Source: Pectinophora gossypiella (taxonomy: Eukaryota; Arthropoda; Insecta; Lepidoptera; Gelechiidae). From it: 64,000 nt of DNA. Made by a program: the position numbers and the translations under genes. Positions 53,540 through 63,299 of this stretch are shown in pieces (the first letter of the stretch is position 1; the number at the start of each line of letters is the position of its first letter). The stretch is taken from contig NC_065433.1 in the NCBI RefSeq assembly GCF_024362695.1, positions 23,655,700-23,719,699 of the forward strand, in the 5' to 3' direction. The notes beneath the pieces were generated by a model. It saw only the letters and a list, made by a program, of their open reading frames with translations, did no database searches and was not told where the DNA came from.

Positions 53540-53630
53540 ATTGTTCTTCTGGCGTGTGGTCTGTGAGGTGGATGACCGACCGTAGTAACCAGGCAGGATT
53601 ATTATTGAGCCGCCAAAGGCCCCTATTATG
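53540..53630 (-). mobile_element. SINE B tail-side fragment
   Basis: GCGTGTGGTCTGTGAGGTGG and GAGCCGCCAAAGGCCCCT. Confidence 0.65.
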
Positions 53631-53691
53631 GCCGTTAAGGGTTGACCCTAGTTGGGTTAAGCCATTGAAGTCTGAATAAAAAATGTTGCAC

Positions 53692-53745
53692 CAGGTGAGG
53701 GCTCTCACCGCTCCCCATTTGCCCTTCCAAGTAATTAATGAAATT
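53692..53745 (+). mobile_element. Retroposon D fragment
   Basis: GGGCTCTCACCGCTCCCCAT and CCAAGTAATTAATG; then AAATAAATAAA instead of the usual end. Confidence 0.5.
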
Positions 53746-53799
53746 AAATAAATAAATATACGATTCAAGTTGAAATAAACAGTCTTATATCGATTCGCT

Positions 53800-54266
53800 A
53801 GTAGTAGGCTGAGCTGCAGGCCGGGGGTACGGGGTCCACAGGTGGTGGATAGTGGAACGGCCATCAGATATGATGGTTAGCTGCGAATAATAAGCAGTCC
53901 CCGACCAAACAGCGACAGGATTAGCAGAACGTAGTGGGTAGCTCACTGGGACGTGCTAACCTATAAAATAATACTTAGGTTCTATGACGATCTTGTGACG
54001 TAGCGAGTAGGCGCCGCTACTTCAAAAGCGCACCCCTGATGCCGGGCAGCAGCGGTATCAGTACTGGTTGGAGGCCGAGGAAATGGATTCTGGTAGGGCT
54101 CTAGCTAGAACATCACCGATTGACAAATTGGTCGGTGTACTGCGGAACGGAAGGCGATGGGGGCAACCACCGTTCTACACTCCCTATCTAAGGAGTATTG
54201 AAGGCGATTACTCCACCGACAAGAGCACAGCTCTTAAATAAAGAGAGAGAGATATATATATATAAT
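53800..54266 (+). mobile_element. Retroposon J, complete 467-bp insertion
   Basis: TATATCGATTCGCT at 53786-53799 and 54267-54280 is a 14-bp target duplication. Starts AGTAGTAGGCTGAGCTGCAG and ends AAATAAAGAGAGAGAGATAT plus AT repeats. No reading frame and no clear pol III boxes, so it is either a LINE 3' end or an unusual SINE. Confidence 0.8.
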
Positions 54267-54280
54267 ATATATCGATTCGC

Positions 54281-54676
54281 TGCAAAGTAAGATTCTAACA
54301 TCATTTAAAAGGTGCTACGCTGCTGCTGCTAAAATTAGGATTTAATGTGCCTTTAAAAACTTGTTTATAGACATTCCTACCTCCGTACCACTTACATTGT
54401 GTGTTTATGAGTTAGTACCATCGCATTACGTAGCCCATTAAGTATTTTAATAATGATGTCATTCACCATGCTATGAACTGGCGCTTTGTGAAGGGCTCGT
54501 ATAAAGTTAGAAAGCTCTTCTTACTTAGAATAGAACAGAATCGATCAACCTAATCTCGACTGGTAAGTTCACTGTGCTAATGAACGTCACAACACTGGCT
54601 TCCGTACTTTGACATATCTACCTCGAACCGCGCATTGACGGTATTGTAAAACTTTATCTATATTGAAATATAATCA
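54281..54676. other. No gene or named repeat seen
   Basis: Mixed-composition DNA with no frame above about 60 codons and no match to the other repeats in the window. Confidence 0.45.
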
Positions 54677-54993
54677 GTTCTTCTATCGTGTGGGCTGTTA
54701 GGTTGGAGTATTAACCCAACAGGGTTACTATTGAGCCGCCAAAGGCCCCTGACATAGCTCATGTAACGACTATTTACTTACATTAGTAAGTAGTAACCGG
54801 GACCAAAACGGCTTAACGTGCCTTCCGAAGCACGGATCATTTTACTTTCGGACAATCTGGTGATCCGCCTGTAATGTCCTAACCAAACTAGGGACCACAA
54901 AGTATTTTTTGTGATATGTCCCCACCGGGAATCGAACTCGGGACCTCCGGATCGTGAGCGCAACAGTCAACTACTGGACCACGGAGCTCGTTC
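54677..54993 (-). mobile_element. SINE B, full length
   Basis: TATCGTGTGGGCTGTTAGG to GGGAATCGAACTCGGGACCT and CTACTGGACCACGGAGC. Small deletion in the tail-side part. Confidence 0.85.
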
Positions 54994-55099
54994 TACTAAA
55001 CAATAAAGACACGGCAATGAATACGCCCTACTTCTGTACAAACTGCTACAAAAGTACTGTTATCAAAAGGCGACTTTTGAGCATTTTTGGTCTAGTCTA

Positions 55100-55340
55100 G
55101 TTGAGAAGTTGTTTTATGGCATATTGTCATACCTCGGACATCTCACTGCATATGTGTGGGCGAGACAGACTGTCCCCCCGCGCTCTTCTTTACTCCCCAG
55201 CGACTTAAGACCTAGAGGGGGTGAGGTAAAGGCCCCGCAACGAATTGATTCGCGCGGAGAGTTACCCTTCTAATATTATTATTGCGCATGGCAGACAAAA
55301 GTAAAATATCCTGCTTGTCATATATCCAACCTAAGCTCCC
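55100..55340 (-). mobile_element. Probable 3' UTR of LINE remnant
   Basis: Downstream (minus strand) of the coding remnant at 55341-55523; contains a GC-rich part (CCCCCCGCGCTCTTC). The end of the element is not defined. Confidence 0.35.
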
Positions 55341-55523
55341 CTAACCAAGTCTCTGCCGCATCGTCACACAATGCAGCTCGCCTATGCCACCTGGGAACCG
55401 GTGTAAAGGGCACTCGTTCACTATGTGAGATAGGGTTTGATCCGGGTAACCACATTCACAGTATGGCGACACTTTTAACCCCAATTTATGTAGGTGATTG
55501 TTCGACTTTCCATGGTCCTCCAC
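55341..55523 (-). pseudogene. LINE C-terminal zinc-motif remnant
   Basis: About 60 codons with the end-of-ORF2 signature of Jockey/I-type LINEs: NNHLHKLGLKVSP, CECG and SHIVNECPLHRFPGG. 5'-truncated; differs from the element at 8550. Confidence 0.65.
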
Positions 55524-55842
55524 CGGGTTCTATGTCTATACCGTTCTATATGTAGTAAATTCTTTATTATTTTGTTTTTTCTTACAGACACCCCGGTAAC
55601 CATTTAGATATTTTAATAATCATAAATAAATATGCGTAAAACGTTGCCAAACCGCCGGACGTACATAGTACAATAATAACAGGAAAGATACTTTACTTAC
55701 TCATACTTACTTGCATACTCAACATCGCGTCTATTTTCCTAGTGGTGTAGGCAGGGGCTACGGGATTCTGCTTACAATTTTTTTGACACACAACACTAAG
55801 TTTGGTTCTTCAGCTCTCTTTAAAATCTTATACACGCTCACC

Positions 55843-56131
55843 TTGAGGAACTCGGTGGCGCAGCAGTAAACGCGCTCGGTCTGCGATTGTTGAAGTTAAG
55901 CAACTTTCGCAAAGGCCGGTCATAGGATGGGTGACAACAAAAAAAAATCATTTCGAGCTCCTCCGTGCTTCGGAAGGCACGTTAAGCCGTTGGTCCCGGT
56001 TGCATTAGCAGTCGTTAATAACCATCAATCCGCACTGGGCCCGCGTGATGGTTTAAGGCTCGATCTCCCTATCCATCCACAGGGAAGGCCCGTGCCCCAG
56101 CAGTGGGGACGTTTATGGGCTGATGATGATG
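55843..56131 (+). mobile_element. SINE C, full length with tRNA/5S-like head
   Basis: ACACGCTCACC at 55832-55842 and 56132-56142 is an 11-bp target duplication. Head: tRNA-like TGGCGCAGCAGTAAACGCGC (55856-55875), then GAAGTTAAGCAACTT (55892-55906), GGCCGG (55914-55919) and CATAGGATGGGTGAC (55921-55935), which follow the order of box A, intermediate element and box C of 5S rRNA genes. Then the core, the CCCCAGCAGTGGGGACG tail module and (TGATGA)n. Confidence 0.9.
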
Positions 56132-56142
56132 ACACGCTCACC

Positions 56143-56729
56143 CCTGTACTCTTGATCTAAACTGACAACAAATATCTTTATTTTTATAAAAACTAGACCC
56201 AGTTCCTAAACCCTTGTCGGAACACCATATAAACCCCATAACGACCTTTATACTTAAATCACCCATTTTACGCTCATTTCCTGTGAACACGTCCGTAGGA
56301 AGCAACTAGTGTTAAATTTTCTCATCTGACCCGCAGGTCGACATTGGACCTACATTTAGGTCAACTGACCTCACGTCGGGTTCTCTGGTGATCCCACACC
56401 AGGTCCCCACTGACCTAATACTCGTGTCCCTGTCCTTCTTCTAGTAGTGACAAATTGAACCTAATTTATCAACTATTTATTTAGGACGTTATCCTTTCCA
56501 TGGAGTTGTTTCACAGTTTTATGTGCTGAAGATAAAAATAACATAGATAAGTACTTACTTAGAAGTTTTTTTATACCTATACAGGGTTATTGGCGATCTA
56601 CCAACAATAAAAACGGTTCTCGTGCAAACAGAAATATAATTATTTTTACAAGAAGAACAAAAGACCAAAAGTCATTATCAAAAACAAAGACAATAAAGGA
56701 ATAAAAAAAAGAGGTAAAATTCTATAAAA
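56143..56729. other. No gene seen
   Basis: Contains the AGGTCA-type motif cluster at 56330-56420 and A-rich DNA from 56620. Confidence 0.45.
56358..56371. promoter_or_regulatory. Inverted AGGTCA half-sites, 2-bp spacer
   Basis: AGGTCAACTGACCT is an exact palindrome of two nuclear-receptor half-sites. GCAGGTCGAC, TTGGACCTAC and CACTGACCTA lie within 70 bp. No gene is near, so function is unproven. Confidence 0.25.
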
Positions 56730-56920
56730 ATCTTGCACAGATTCAAACCAAGATTCTGAGTCGATATAAAGTGGAATTTTTTGTCGGAAAAATCATGTTG
56801 TTTTTTTTTTCTAATTATTTTCAGTTCCATACTTTTGCGACGAAAAATACTACTTGATATTAACTCAGGATCATGGTCATGAACCATCCCTTAAATTTTT
56901 CGTTACGATGTCACTAACAC
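56730..56920. mobile_element. MITE G, left end missing
   Basis: AAGATTCTGAGTCGATATAA ... CCATACTTTTGCGACGAAAA ... GTTACGATGTCACTAACAC. Confidence 0.65.
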
Positions 56921-56951
56921 ATACCTACTTGTATGGCTACTAAACTTGTAG

Positions 56952-57158
56952 AGGGTGTAAGTGACCTCGTAACGAATACTGGGAGGGATGATTCAGCTGA
57001 TTATTCTGAGTTAATATCAAGTTTAATTTTCTATCGCAAAAGTATAGAATTGAAAATAATTTAAAAAAACTAAAAAGAAATCGTGAATTTTGATATTAAC
57101 TCAGAATGATGGTCTGAATCATCCCCTCAGTATTCGTTACGATGCCACTAATACCCTG
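56952..57158. mobile_element. MITE G, complete, again in tandem
   Basis: AGGGTGTAAGTGACCTCGTA to GTTACGATGCCACTAATACC; 31 bp from the previous copy, in the same pairing as at 44095-44584. Confidence 0.7.
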
Positions 57159-57483
57159 TATGCCTACTTTGTAAAACAATAAAACCTGTGGAGTTTTTAT
57201 TACTCCATATGTCCGTAGTTGGTGTAAGTTGGAATGGGTGATTTCACAGCTCATTACCATGTCCCGAATGTCTCTGCCGTCCCGGGTGGCGGGGCCCTAA
57301 AGTTTAGGGCATTTCCCTTTCATTCGCACAGATTTGAGAGGGTTGCTCATTGGACATTGCCTGAAACTGGGGATTCGCTGTGCTTCGGAGGTAATGTCAA
57401 GTTTATATTATATTAAACAAGGTTTATTTATTATGGTACTATAACTTATTTTCTTTGTAACAAAATATCATTTATTGACTACA
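57159..57483. other. No gene seen
   Basis: 57280-57390 (GGTGGCGGGGCCCTAAAG, GGGGATTCGCTGTGCTTCGG) is GC-rich and may be a LINE 3' region; no coding evidence. Confidence 0.4.
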
Positions 57484-57755
57484 GCGTTCGGCTCACGATC
57501 CGGAGGTCCCGGGTTCAAATCCCGTTGGGGACATATCACGAAAATCACTTTGTGATCCCTAGTTTGGTAAGGACATTACAGGCTGATCACCTGATTGTCC
57601 TAAAGTAAGATGATCCGTGCTTCGGAAGGCACGTTAAGCCGTTGGTTCCGGTTACTACATGGCTCATGTAACGACTACATCCTTACTCAAGTAAATAGTA
57701 GCCGAGACCTACAGCTTAACGTTCCCTCTGAAGTACTTTAGTAAAATCAGGTTAT
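57484..57755. mobile_element. Two SINE B pieces in inverted arrangement
   Basis: 57484-57650 is plus strand (B box GGTTCAAATCC, core). 57651-57755 is minus strand (CTCATGTAACGACTACATCC, AGTAGCCGAGACCTACAGCT). The two meet at the CATGGCTCATGTAACG region. Confidence 0.7.
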
Positions 57756-57950
57756 CAACCTGCATTGAATCAGAATCAGAATAATTTATTCAACGTAATT
57801 ATCATGGATAAACTTGTTGAAGGTCAATGTAACATTTTTGAATTTACGTCATTTCGCAAGGTATTATGGCCGAGGAAAAGATATAATGACAAGAAACTGC
57901 AACAGCAACACATCTTTGAAATCAATAAGGGTACATTACAAGTTATTTAA
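57756..57950 (-). mobile_element. Possible LINE W 3' end
   Basis: (AATCAG)n then AATAATTTATTCAACGTAAT; the simple repeat followed by an inverted AATAAA-like word is the pattern of minus-strand LINE ends here. Single copy. Confidence 0.4.
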
Positions 57951-58225
57951 TAACTAGAGGAACACATTCAATATCAGCCATTTTTATCATTTAGGTAATC
58001 ATTAATCTTATAATAAGCTTTTTTACATAGTAAGCTTCACGTGAGCTTTAAATTTATTCTCTGCCAAATTTAATTGTTCTTACCAGACAGATTACTTGTG
58101 ATATTGTGTTATTTATGTCACTGATGTATATGTGCTTGTATTATGTACACACGGTTTCATTTATTTATTTATGGGGAAAATTAACAGCAAAATAATACAA
58201 ATGCACAATATTGTAATAAAAACTA

Positions 58226-58563
58226 CATAACATAACATAAACAGCCTATATACGTCCCACCGCTGGGCACAGGCCTCCCTTCAATCAACCGGAGGGGGTA
58301 TGGAGCATACTCCACCACGCTGCTCCAATGCGGGTTGGTGGAGGTGTTTTTACGGCTAATAGCCGGAACCAACGGCTTAACGTGCCCTCCGAAGCACGGA
58401 ATCATCTTACTTTTTCGGACAATCAGGTGATTCAAGCCTGAAAAGTCCTTACCAAACAAAGGACAGTCTCACAAAGTGATTTCGACAATGTCCCCATCAG
58501 GAATCGAACCCGGACCTCCAGATCGTGAGCCTAACGCTCTAACCACTAGACCACGGAGGCTGT
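58226..58563 (-). mobile_element. SINE A, full length, reference copy
   Basis: TAATAAAAACTA at 58214-58225 and 58564-58575 is a 12-bp target duplication. Plus-strand order: (CATAA)n tail, CCCACCGCTGGGCACAGGC, GGAGGGGGTATGGAGCATAC, core, AGGTGATTCAAGCCTG, head with B-box complement GGAATCGAACC and A-box complement ACCACTAGACCA. About 338 bp. Confidence 0.95.
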
Positions 58564-58666
58564 TAATAAAAACTAGATATAAAAAAAAAACACATGTAGG
58601 TGATAAATAAAGCGAGTGCATTCTCAACCGTCTTTGAATCCACACGTCCATCGATACGTAACAGTC

Positions 58667-58735
58667 CCCTGAGATTCGTACCGGGAACCTCCGAAACGTG
58701 AACCCGTCGGCCTATCCCTGGACCACGGAGACCGT
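58667..58735 (-). mobile_element. Degenerate SINE A/B head
   Basis: GAACCTCCGAAACGTGAACC and CCTGGACCACGGAGACCG. Confidence 0.5.
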
Positions 58736-58739
58736 GTAA

Positions 58740-59085
58740 CAGAACTCGAGTCGACTGTATAACTAAGTGGTTATGTAGTGTTTATTTGTTCACGTTATGG
58801 TCACGTGTATTTTGCAAGGATTTTTATTTTCCTTTATTTAGCTTTTGTTTTGAAACATGTTTTGCAAGTACAGGAGTTACCTGCGCGTTTGGAGGTCTTT
58901 GCGGATACTTTCAGGGTTGGGCGACACAAATGTGCTTTTTTTTGTTACCAAACTGGCCGGTAACACTGTTAAGAAAATACGTTCTTTGTTTTTTTTATGT
59001 ATTCATTAAAATTTCGACACAGTTGCAAAGTTTTTGTAGGACTTTAACTTTCTGTTAAAACACTTCAATGGGAATTTCTATAGCA
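58740..59085. other. No gene seen
   Basis: Two overlapping frames (58778-58963 and 58786-59058) without recognisable content. Confidence 0.4.
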
Positions 59086-59204
59086 TCTACATACATAAAC
59101 TCACGCCTATTTCCCACCGGGGTAAGCAGAGACTAAGGAATTCGGTTTGCTTGGCTCCTGACACTCTTCTCTTGCTTCGTCCACATTTATCAATGTGAAC
59201 CAAA
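59086..59204 (-). mobile_element. LINE I 3' end
   Basis: ACATACATAAACTCACGCCT, CCCACCGGGGTAAGCAGAGA and CTCTTGCTTCGTCCACATTT. Confidence 0.75.
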
Positions 59205-59329
59205 CATCGACTTTATGAGTTCAAATTCGTGTTTAATTCACAGATAATTAATTAATATCACGTTGTTTCCAGGATTTTTCTATGATGTTCTGGGAGCAAA
59301 TAAAAAACATAGAGCACGTTCAGCCGCTT

Positions 59330-59556
59330 CTCTTCCCGGGCATGTCATAAAAACCGACAGAGGGATTGTGTCCTCTAACATGATGGACTAATGTTATGGG
59401 CGTTAGGCTGATCCCTTATCACCATAAGGTTCATCATATCCATCTTTGGACTTCGTATCAACAGTGGCTGAAGTTGTCTTTGATTACTTGTGGCTCTGCC
59501 CACCCCATTAGGAATTACGGGCGTGAGTTTATGTATGTATGTATGTATGTATGTTT
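59330..59556 (+). mobile_element. Retroposon X with (ATGT)n tail
   Basis: AACCGACAGAGGGATTGTGT, CACCATAAGGTTCATCATAT and GGAATTACGGGCGTGAGTTT followed by (ATGT)5. Confidence 0.6.
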
Positions 59557-59680
59557 CCAGGATTTGTGCCCGAATAATGACAATAGGCTCGCATCCTACT
59601 AGCTGGCCAGGAGTGGGTGTTTAAGCTATACACCCCTGCCTACTCCTTTGAGGATACAGACGTGATGCCATGTTATCTCA
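59557..59680 (+). mobile_element. Retroposon Y 3' part
   Basis: TTTGTGCCCGAATAATGACA, CTAGCTGGCCAGGAGTGGG and GATACAGACGTGATGCCATG. Confidence 0.5.
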
Positions 59681-59793
59681 GACTTTAAATTATAAAAAAT
59701 CATAATAATAATAAAAAAAGTTTATTTAAGTAAAATCTTCGACACTCATATTCATTTACAACATTAAAATATACACACATTAATATTTAGTTA

Positions 59794-59960
59794 ATACAAT
59801 ACAATACAATACAAAAACGCTTTATTGCACTAACACAACACTAAAAACAATTACAAATGTGACAGGAGAAGTACAATCGGTGGCCTTATTGCTAAATAGA
59901 GAATAACGCAATTTCTTCCAGGCAACCTTAGGGTGAATGAACTTGCTACATATTGGAGTC
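59794..59960 (-). mobile_element. LINE M 3' end with (AATAC)n tail
   Basis: (AATAC)n, CGCTTTATTGCACTAACAC, GGTGGCCTTATTGCTAAATA and TTTCTTCCAGGCAACCTTAG. Confidence 0.65.
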
Positions 59961-60139
59961 GGGGACGGTGCAATATAGGTACTTATATGCAAATAATAAT
60001 GCAATATAACTTAAAACGTTCTACATAAAACAGTTAATTATCTAATATAATTTAAAAAAAGTAATTATCTGAAATAAACGATATTATTATTTTATAGAAA
60101 CAGATTTTGTTGTGACTACTGGCGATAATCAAAAATCAT

Positions 60140-60430
60140 CATCATCATCATCAGCCCATTAACGTCCCCACTGCTGGGGCACGGGCCTTCCCTATGGCTG
60201 GATAGGGAGATCGGGCCTTAAACCACCACGCGGGCCCAGTGCGGATTGATGGTTATTAACGACTGCTAATGCAGCCGGGACCAACGTCTTAACGTGCCTT
60301 CCGAAGCACGGAGGAGCTCGAGATGAAAACTTTTTTGTGGTCACCCATCCTATGACCGGCCTTTGCGAAAGTTGCTTAACTTCAACAATCGCAGACCGAG
60401 CGCGTTTACCGCTGCGCCACCGAGCTCCTC
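60140..60430 (-). mobile_element. SINE C, full length
   Basis: AATCAAAAATCAT (60127-60139) and AATCAAAGATCAT (60431-60443) are a 13-bp target duplication with one change. Same module order as 55843-56131, opposite strand, with the 5S-like box C as CACCCATCCTATGACCGGCC. Confidence 0.9.
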
Positions 60431-60443
60431 AATCAAAGATCAT

Positions 60444-60927
60444 TTTATAATAAAATTCAAATAGGTGTTGCAAAACAAGAAAATGTTCGGCTGTATCATA
60501 GAAATATTGAAAGAGACTCGTCGTAGCGGGAATAGCCGCTCGGTGAGTCGCTGTCAACGCCATAATTCGAAATATTTACACATAACCAAACTGCTGAAAC
60601 CACAACTACTGGTAAGTACACAGAATGTAATATCTACCCTCCGACCACAAAGTTCAGTAAGCCATTACGCAATCACACATACATTAAAGAGCAAAATTTG
60701 CCGTCCCTGAGGCCGCCGACAATTAACATGACCCGAAACCAACTTCCGTAGGCCCAAGATCCGTGCCCAACTCAGCCCATGGCCCGAACTTATCGGACCT
60801 CTCGCCACTTAATAGCCGAGTGTGGTGAGGGGCCACCATTTTGCATCCTAATTTAATTCTCTTTCAACCTGACAATTTCAGCCTCCATAGTCTAGTTGCA
60901 TACACCGGACACTTCGTTTTATATATA
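60444..60927. other. No gene supported
   Basis: 60775-60835 (ACTTATCGGACCTCTCGCCA, GCCGAGTGTGGTGAGGG) looks like a lepidopteran repeat remembered from elsewhere. An 81-codon frame at 60465-60710 lacks recognisable domains. Confidence 0.4.
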
Positions 60928-61190
60928 TCGTGGCCATATCATAGAATTGATCATTTCATGAAATGATCGACCATTTCATGAAATGGTCGTATTTCATGAA
61001 ATAGAACAACATTCGTTGGCCACATCATGATGTGGTTTGGCCAGATCAATGAACACAAAACGTTTAACGATATGACCAACTAAATGCATGATTACTTCAT
61101 GATATGGCCAAACGTTAGCGATCATATCGTAAAATAGTAACATTATCCACCGGTAGTGGCGCTGGTGTCGCTTTGTTTTTGTTTTGCATA

Positions 61191-61343
61191 ATGGCGGCGG
61201 ACAATAATTATTCTTGTGTGAACGCGAATAATACGAATAATAATGAGCAAATACAAGATAAAAGTGCAGTGAAGCAATGTTTTGACACTAAGAAAAGAAA
61301 AACTCGAATTAACAGTAGACAGCAACTTTATTTTTATTTTTAG
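61191..61343 (+). pseudogene. Short N-terminal ORF of the transposon
   Basis: 50 codons starting MAADNNYSCV, Asn-rich with a basic patch (KKRKTR). The stop TAG lies in TTTATTTTTATTTTTAG|G, which looks like a splice acceptor, so this may be exon 1 plus intron rather than a full ORF. No domain recognised. Confidence 0.35.
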
Positions 61344-61348
61344 GTTAT

Positions 61349-61510
61349 ATGGCAAATAATGAAGGTCGAGTGACCACGCTACGTAAATCAATGGACTATT
61401 ATTGGATTTCAAAATATTATATAATTAAAACTGCGAATGAAGAGATATTAATTTTAAAAAAGAAAAATATAGACGATCCTACTGTCCGTAAAGTTTCTTT
61501 TTTGACGTGA
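61349..61510 (+). pseudogene. KRBA2-like transposase N-terminal remnant
   Basis: 53 codons including RKSMDYYWISKYYIIKTANE and DDPTVRKV. From memory this matches the segment before the integrase zinc finger in KRAB-A-domain-containing-protein-2-like (KRBA2-like) transposon proteins of animals (pattern DYYWLxKYDVxxV...DDPxxxxVP). The frame is cut by retroposon D at about 61500; the zinc finger and DDE core are not found downstream. Confidence 0.45.
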
Positions 61511-61549
61511 TTTATTGTAGATTTGCCGCAGATGGCATTAACTACTTGA
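61498..61549 (-). mobile_element. Retroposon D fragment inside the transposon
   Basis: TTTTTTGACGTGATTTATTG to GGCATTAACTACTTG. Inserted in the transposase frame; no target duplication visible. Confidence 0.65.
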
Positions 61550-62095
61550 AACGGGATTCTATTAAAACGCATAAATGTTTTTGTCATAATTTAAATTATC
61601 ATAATCCTTTTTTTTATAATTTTTACAAAGGTAACGGTAGGTTAGGGTGCGGCGGGGGTGGCCCTTGGGCCACCCCTATGCCGCCAGTATGTTTATCTTA
61701 CACACAAAAAGTATACTGAATGATGACCAATGGCATGAAATAGTGTCAAAAAATATGACGACGACTTCAAAGCGAGATGCAGTTACGGCGTATATGTCAA
61801 CTACATCAACACTCCGTTAATCGAAAATGACTTTTTAATTTTTATTTGACTTTTAAACATTTTTGTACTTTGTACTAGAGTAATACATTATTTCCTACCT
61901 TATTTCGCGTTTTTATTACACCACTTGTCATGGACACCCTACATTAATGATATGGCCAAACGTGGATGGAAATATCATTAAACGCTGACGTTTAAACGAT
62001 ATGGTCAGTTGAAGTTGGCCATTTCATGAAATACGACCATTTCATGAAATGGTCGATCATTTCATGAAATGGTCAATTCTATGATCTGGCCACGA

Positions 62096-62190
62096 CATAT
62101 ACACAGTACACAATGGCGTTATTGTACACGCGCACATGTGTGTGTGATGTCTGACGTCATACGATTGCAGACTACACTATGTTCTTGGAA
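62096..62190. other. Spacer, no feature
   Basis: Contains GTGTGTGTGATGTCTGACGTCA, also seen near 47910 beside the other Z region. Confidence 0.35.
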
Positions 62191-62259
62191 GTCTAGCTCA
62201 GCCGCTGGTGGGAAGCGGAGAGTTGTCGTTCTATACGTAGTATTATTCTTAATTCTATG
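62191..62259 (+). mobile_element. Element Z end
   Basis: CTAGCTCAGCCGCTGGTGGG, AGAGTTGTCGTTCTATACGT and TATTATTCTTAATTCTATG match 46951-47020 in reverse. Confidence 0.55.
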
Positions 62260-62945
62260 CTAGTGGTTTGAGCATTAGGTTCACGATCTTAAGGTCCAGG
62301 TTCGATTCCCGATGAAACATTGTCGAAATCACTTTGAGACTTTCCTTTGTTTGCTAATGCTACTGCAGGCTTTTATCACCTAATTGTCTGAAACAGTAAG
62401 ATTCCGTGCTTCGGAGGGTACGTTAAGCCGTTGCCCTCGGATACATCATACATACATCAGCAGTGAAGCAGCATGGTGGAGCAAACGTACCCTCTCCGGT
62501 TGATTCCCGATGGGGACAATGTCGAAATCACTTTGAGATTTTCCTTTGTTTGCTAATGCTTCTGCAGTCTTTAATACGTTGACAGTCCCCATACAAAATG
62601 TTTTAACTTTCTTGTAAGTCAAGTTCAGCCTTTGCTAAGTTACCCGGGATCCAAGTGGAGCACTCGCCCTTAGTGCGTACTTCGTCGTTTCTTAGTGACC
62701 CATGTATGGGTCACGGACGTACGGAGCTAGTTCGTCATGACCCGTATATGGACCACTGGACTGTCAACGTGTTAATCATCTAATTGTCTGAAAAGGTAAG
62801 ATTTCGTCCTTTGAAGGGTACGTTAAGCCGTTGGACCCAGGCTGTTAGCCGTAAAAAACACTCTACTAACCCGAAAAGGATCAGCGTGGTAGACTATGCT
62901 CCATACTCCCTCCAGTTGATTGAGGGAGTATGTATTATATTATTA
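62260..62945 (+). mobile_element. Two joined SINE A copies, second split by a MITE
   Basis: First copy 62260-62500 (head with B box GGTTCGATTCC, core, tail side). At 62500 TCCGGTTGATT runs directly into TCCCGATGGGGACAATG, the region after a B box, starting a second, headless copy. It continues to 62574, resumes at 62772 and ends near 62945. The junction at GGTTGATT/GGTTCGATT suggests recombination between copies. Confidence 0.75.
62575..62771. mobile_element. TTAA-flanked MITE (piggyBac-like)
   Basis: 197 bp. TTAA at 62571-62574 and 62772-62775; ends TACGTTGACAGTCC and GGACTGTCAACGTG are inverted (13 of 14). Removing it restores the SINE A word TTAATCATCTAATTGTC. The TTAA target is diagnostic of piggyBac-type insertion. 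Confidence 0.8.
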
Positions 62946-63299
62946 TTACACAAGCATATAAGAAAACTAACAATCAAAAGTGGCTGCCAGTTGTCTCCTA
63001 GTCAATTGTGGGTGTGCCCATCCATTTATGTATATGACAATGTTGAAATAAAATGCAAATAGGCATATGTAAATTTACATTAACGGCCTCTGGCGGCATA
63101 ATACCTGTGGTTCCTTTATGTTCGTAGTTCGCGCTGAAGGCAAATAGGATAAGGTGTGAAAGGCCCTTCAAAACAGTTAATGTTGTGGAAGTAATAGCGA
63201 CATTCAACAGATACAACATGGAACACGATACGTTACTATTAAATAGGTATTTTATTTATAAGATTAAGTATGAAAAACGAGTCCTTTAAAAAGAAAAAG
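62946..63299. other. No gene seen
   Basis: AT-rich; frames below about 95 codons without recognisable content. Confidence 0.45.

Larger units (their letters stand above)
60928..62095. mobile_element. DNA transposon with palindrome-studded ends
   Basis: 1168 bp. Terminal inverted repeats start TCGTGGCCATATCATAGAAT (left) and TCGTGGCCAGATCATAGAAT (right, reverse strand) and stay similar for about 75 bp. Each arm has three copies of the 12-bp palindrome ATTTCATGAAAT (60953, 60973, 60991; 62021, 62039, 62059). ATATA adjoins the left end and, after one C, the right end. The centre holds two coding remnants and a D fragment. The transposase is mostly deleted, so the copy is non-autonomous. Confidence 0.75.
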
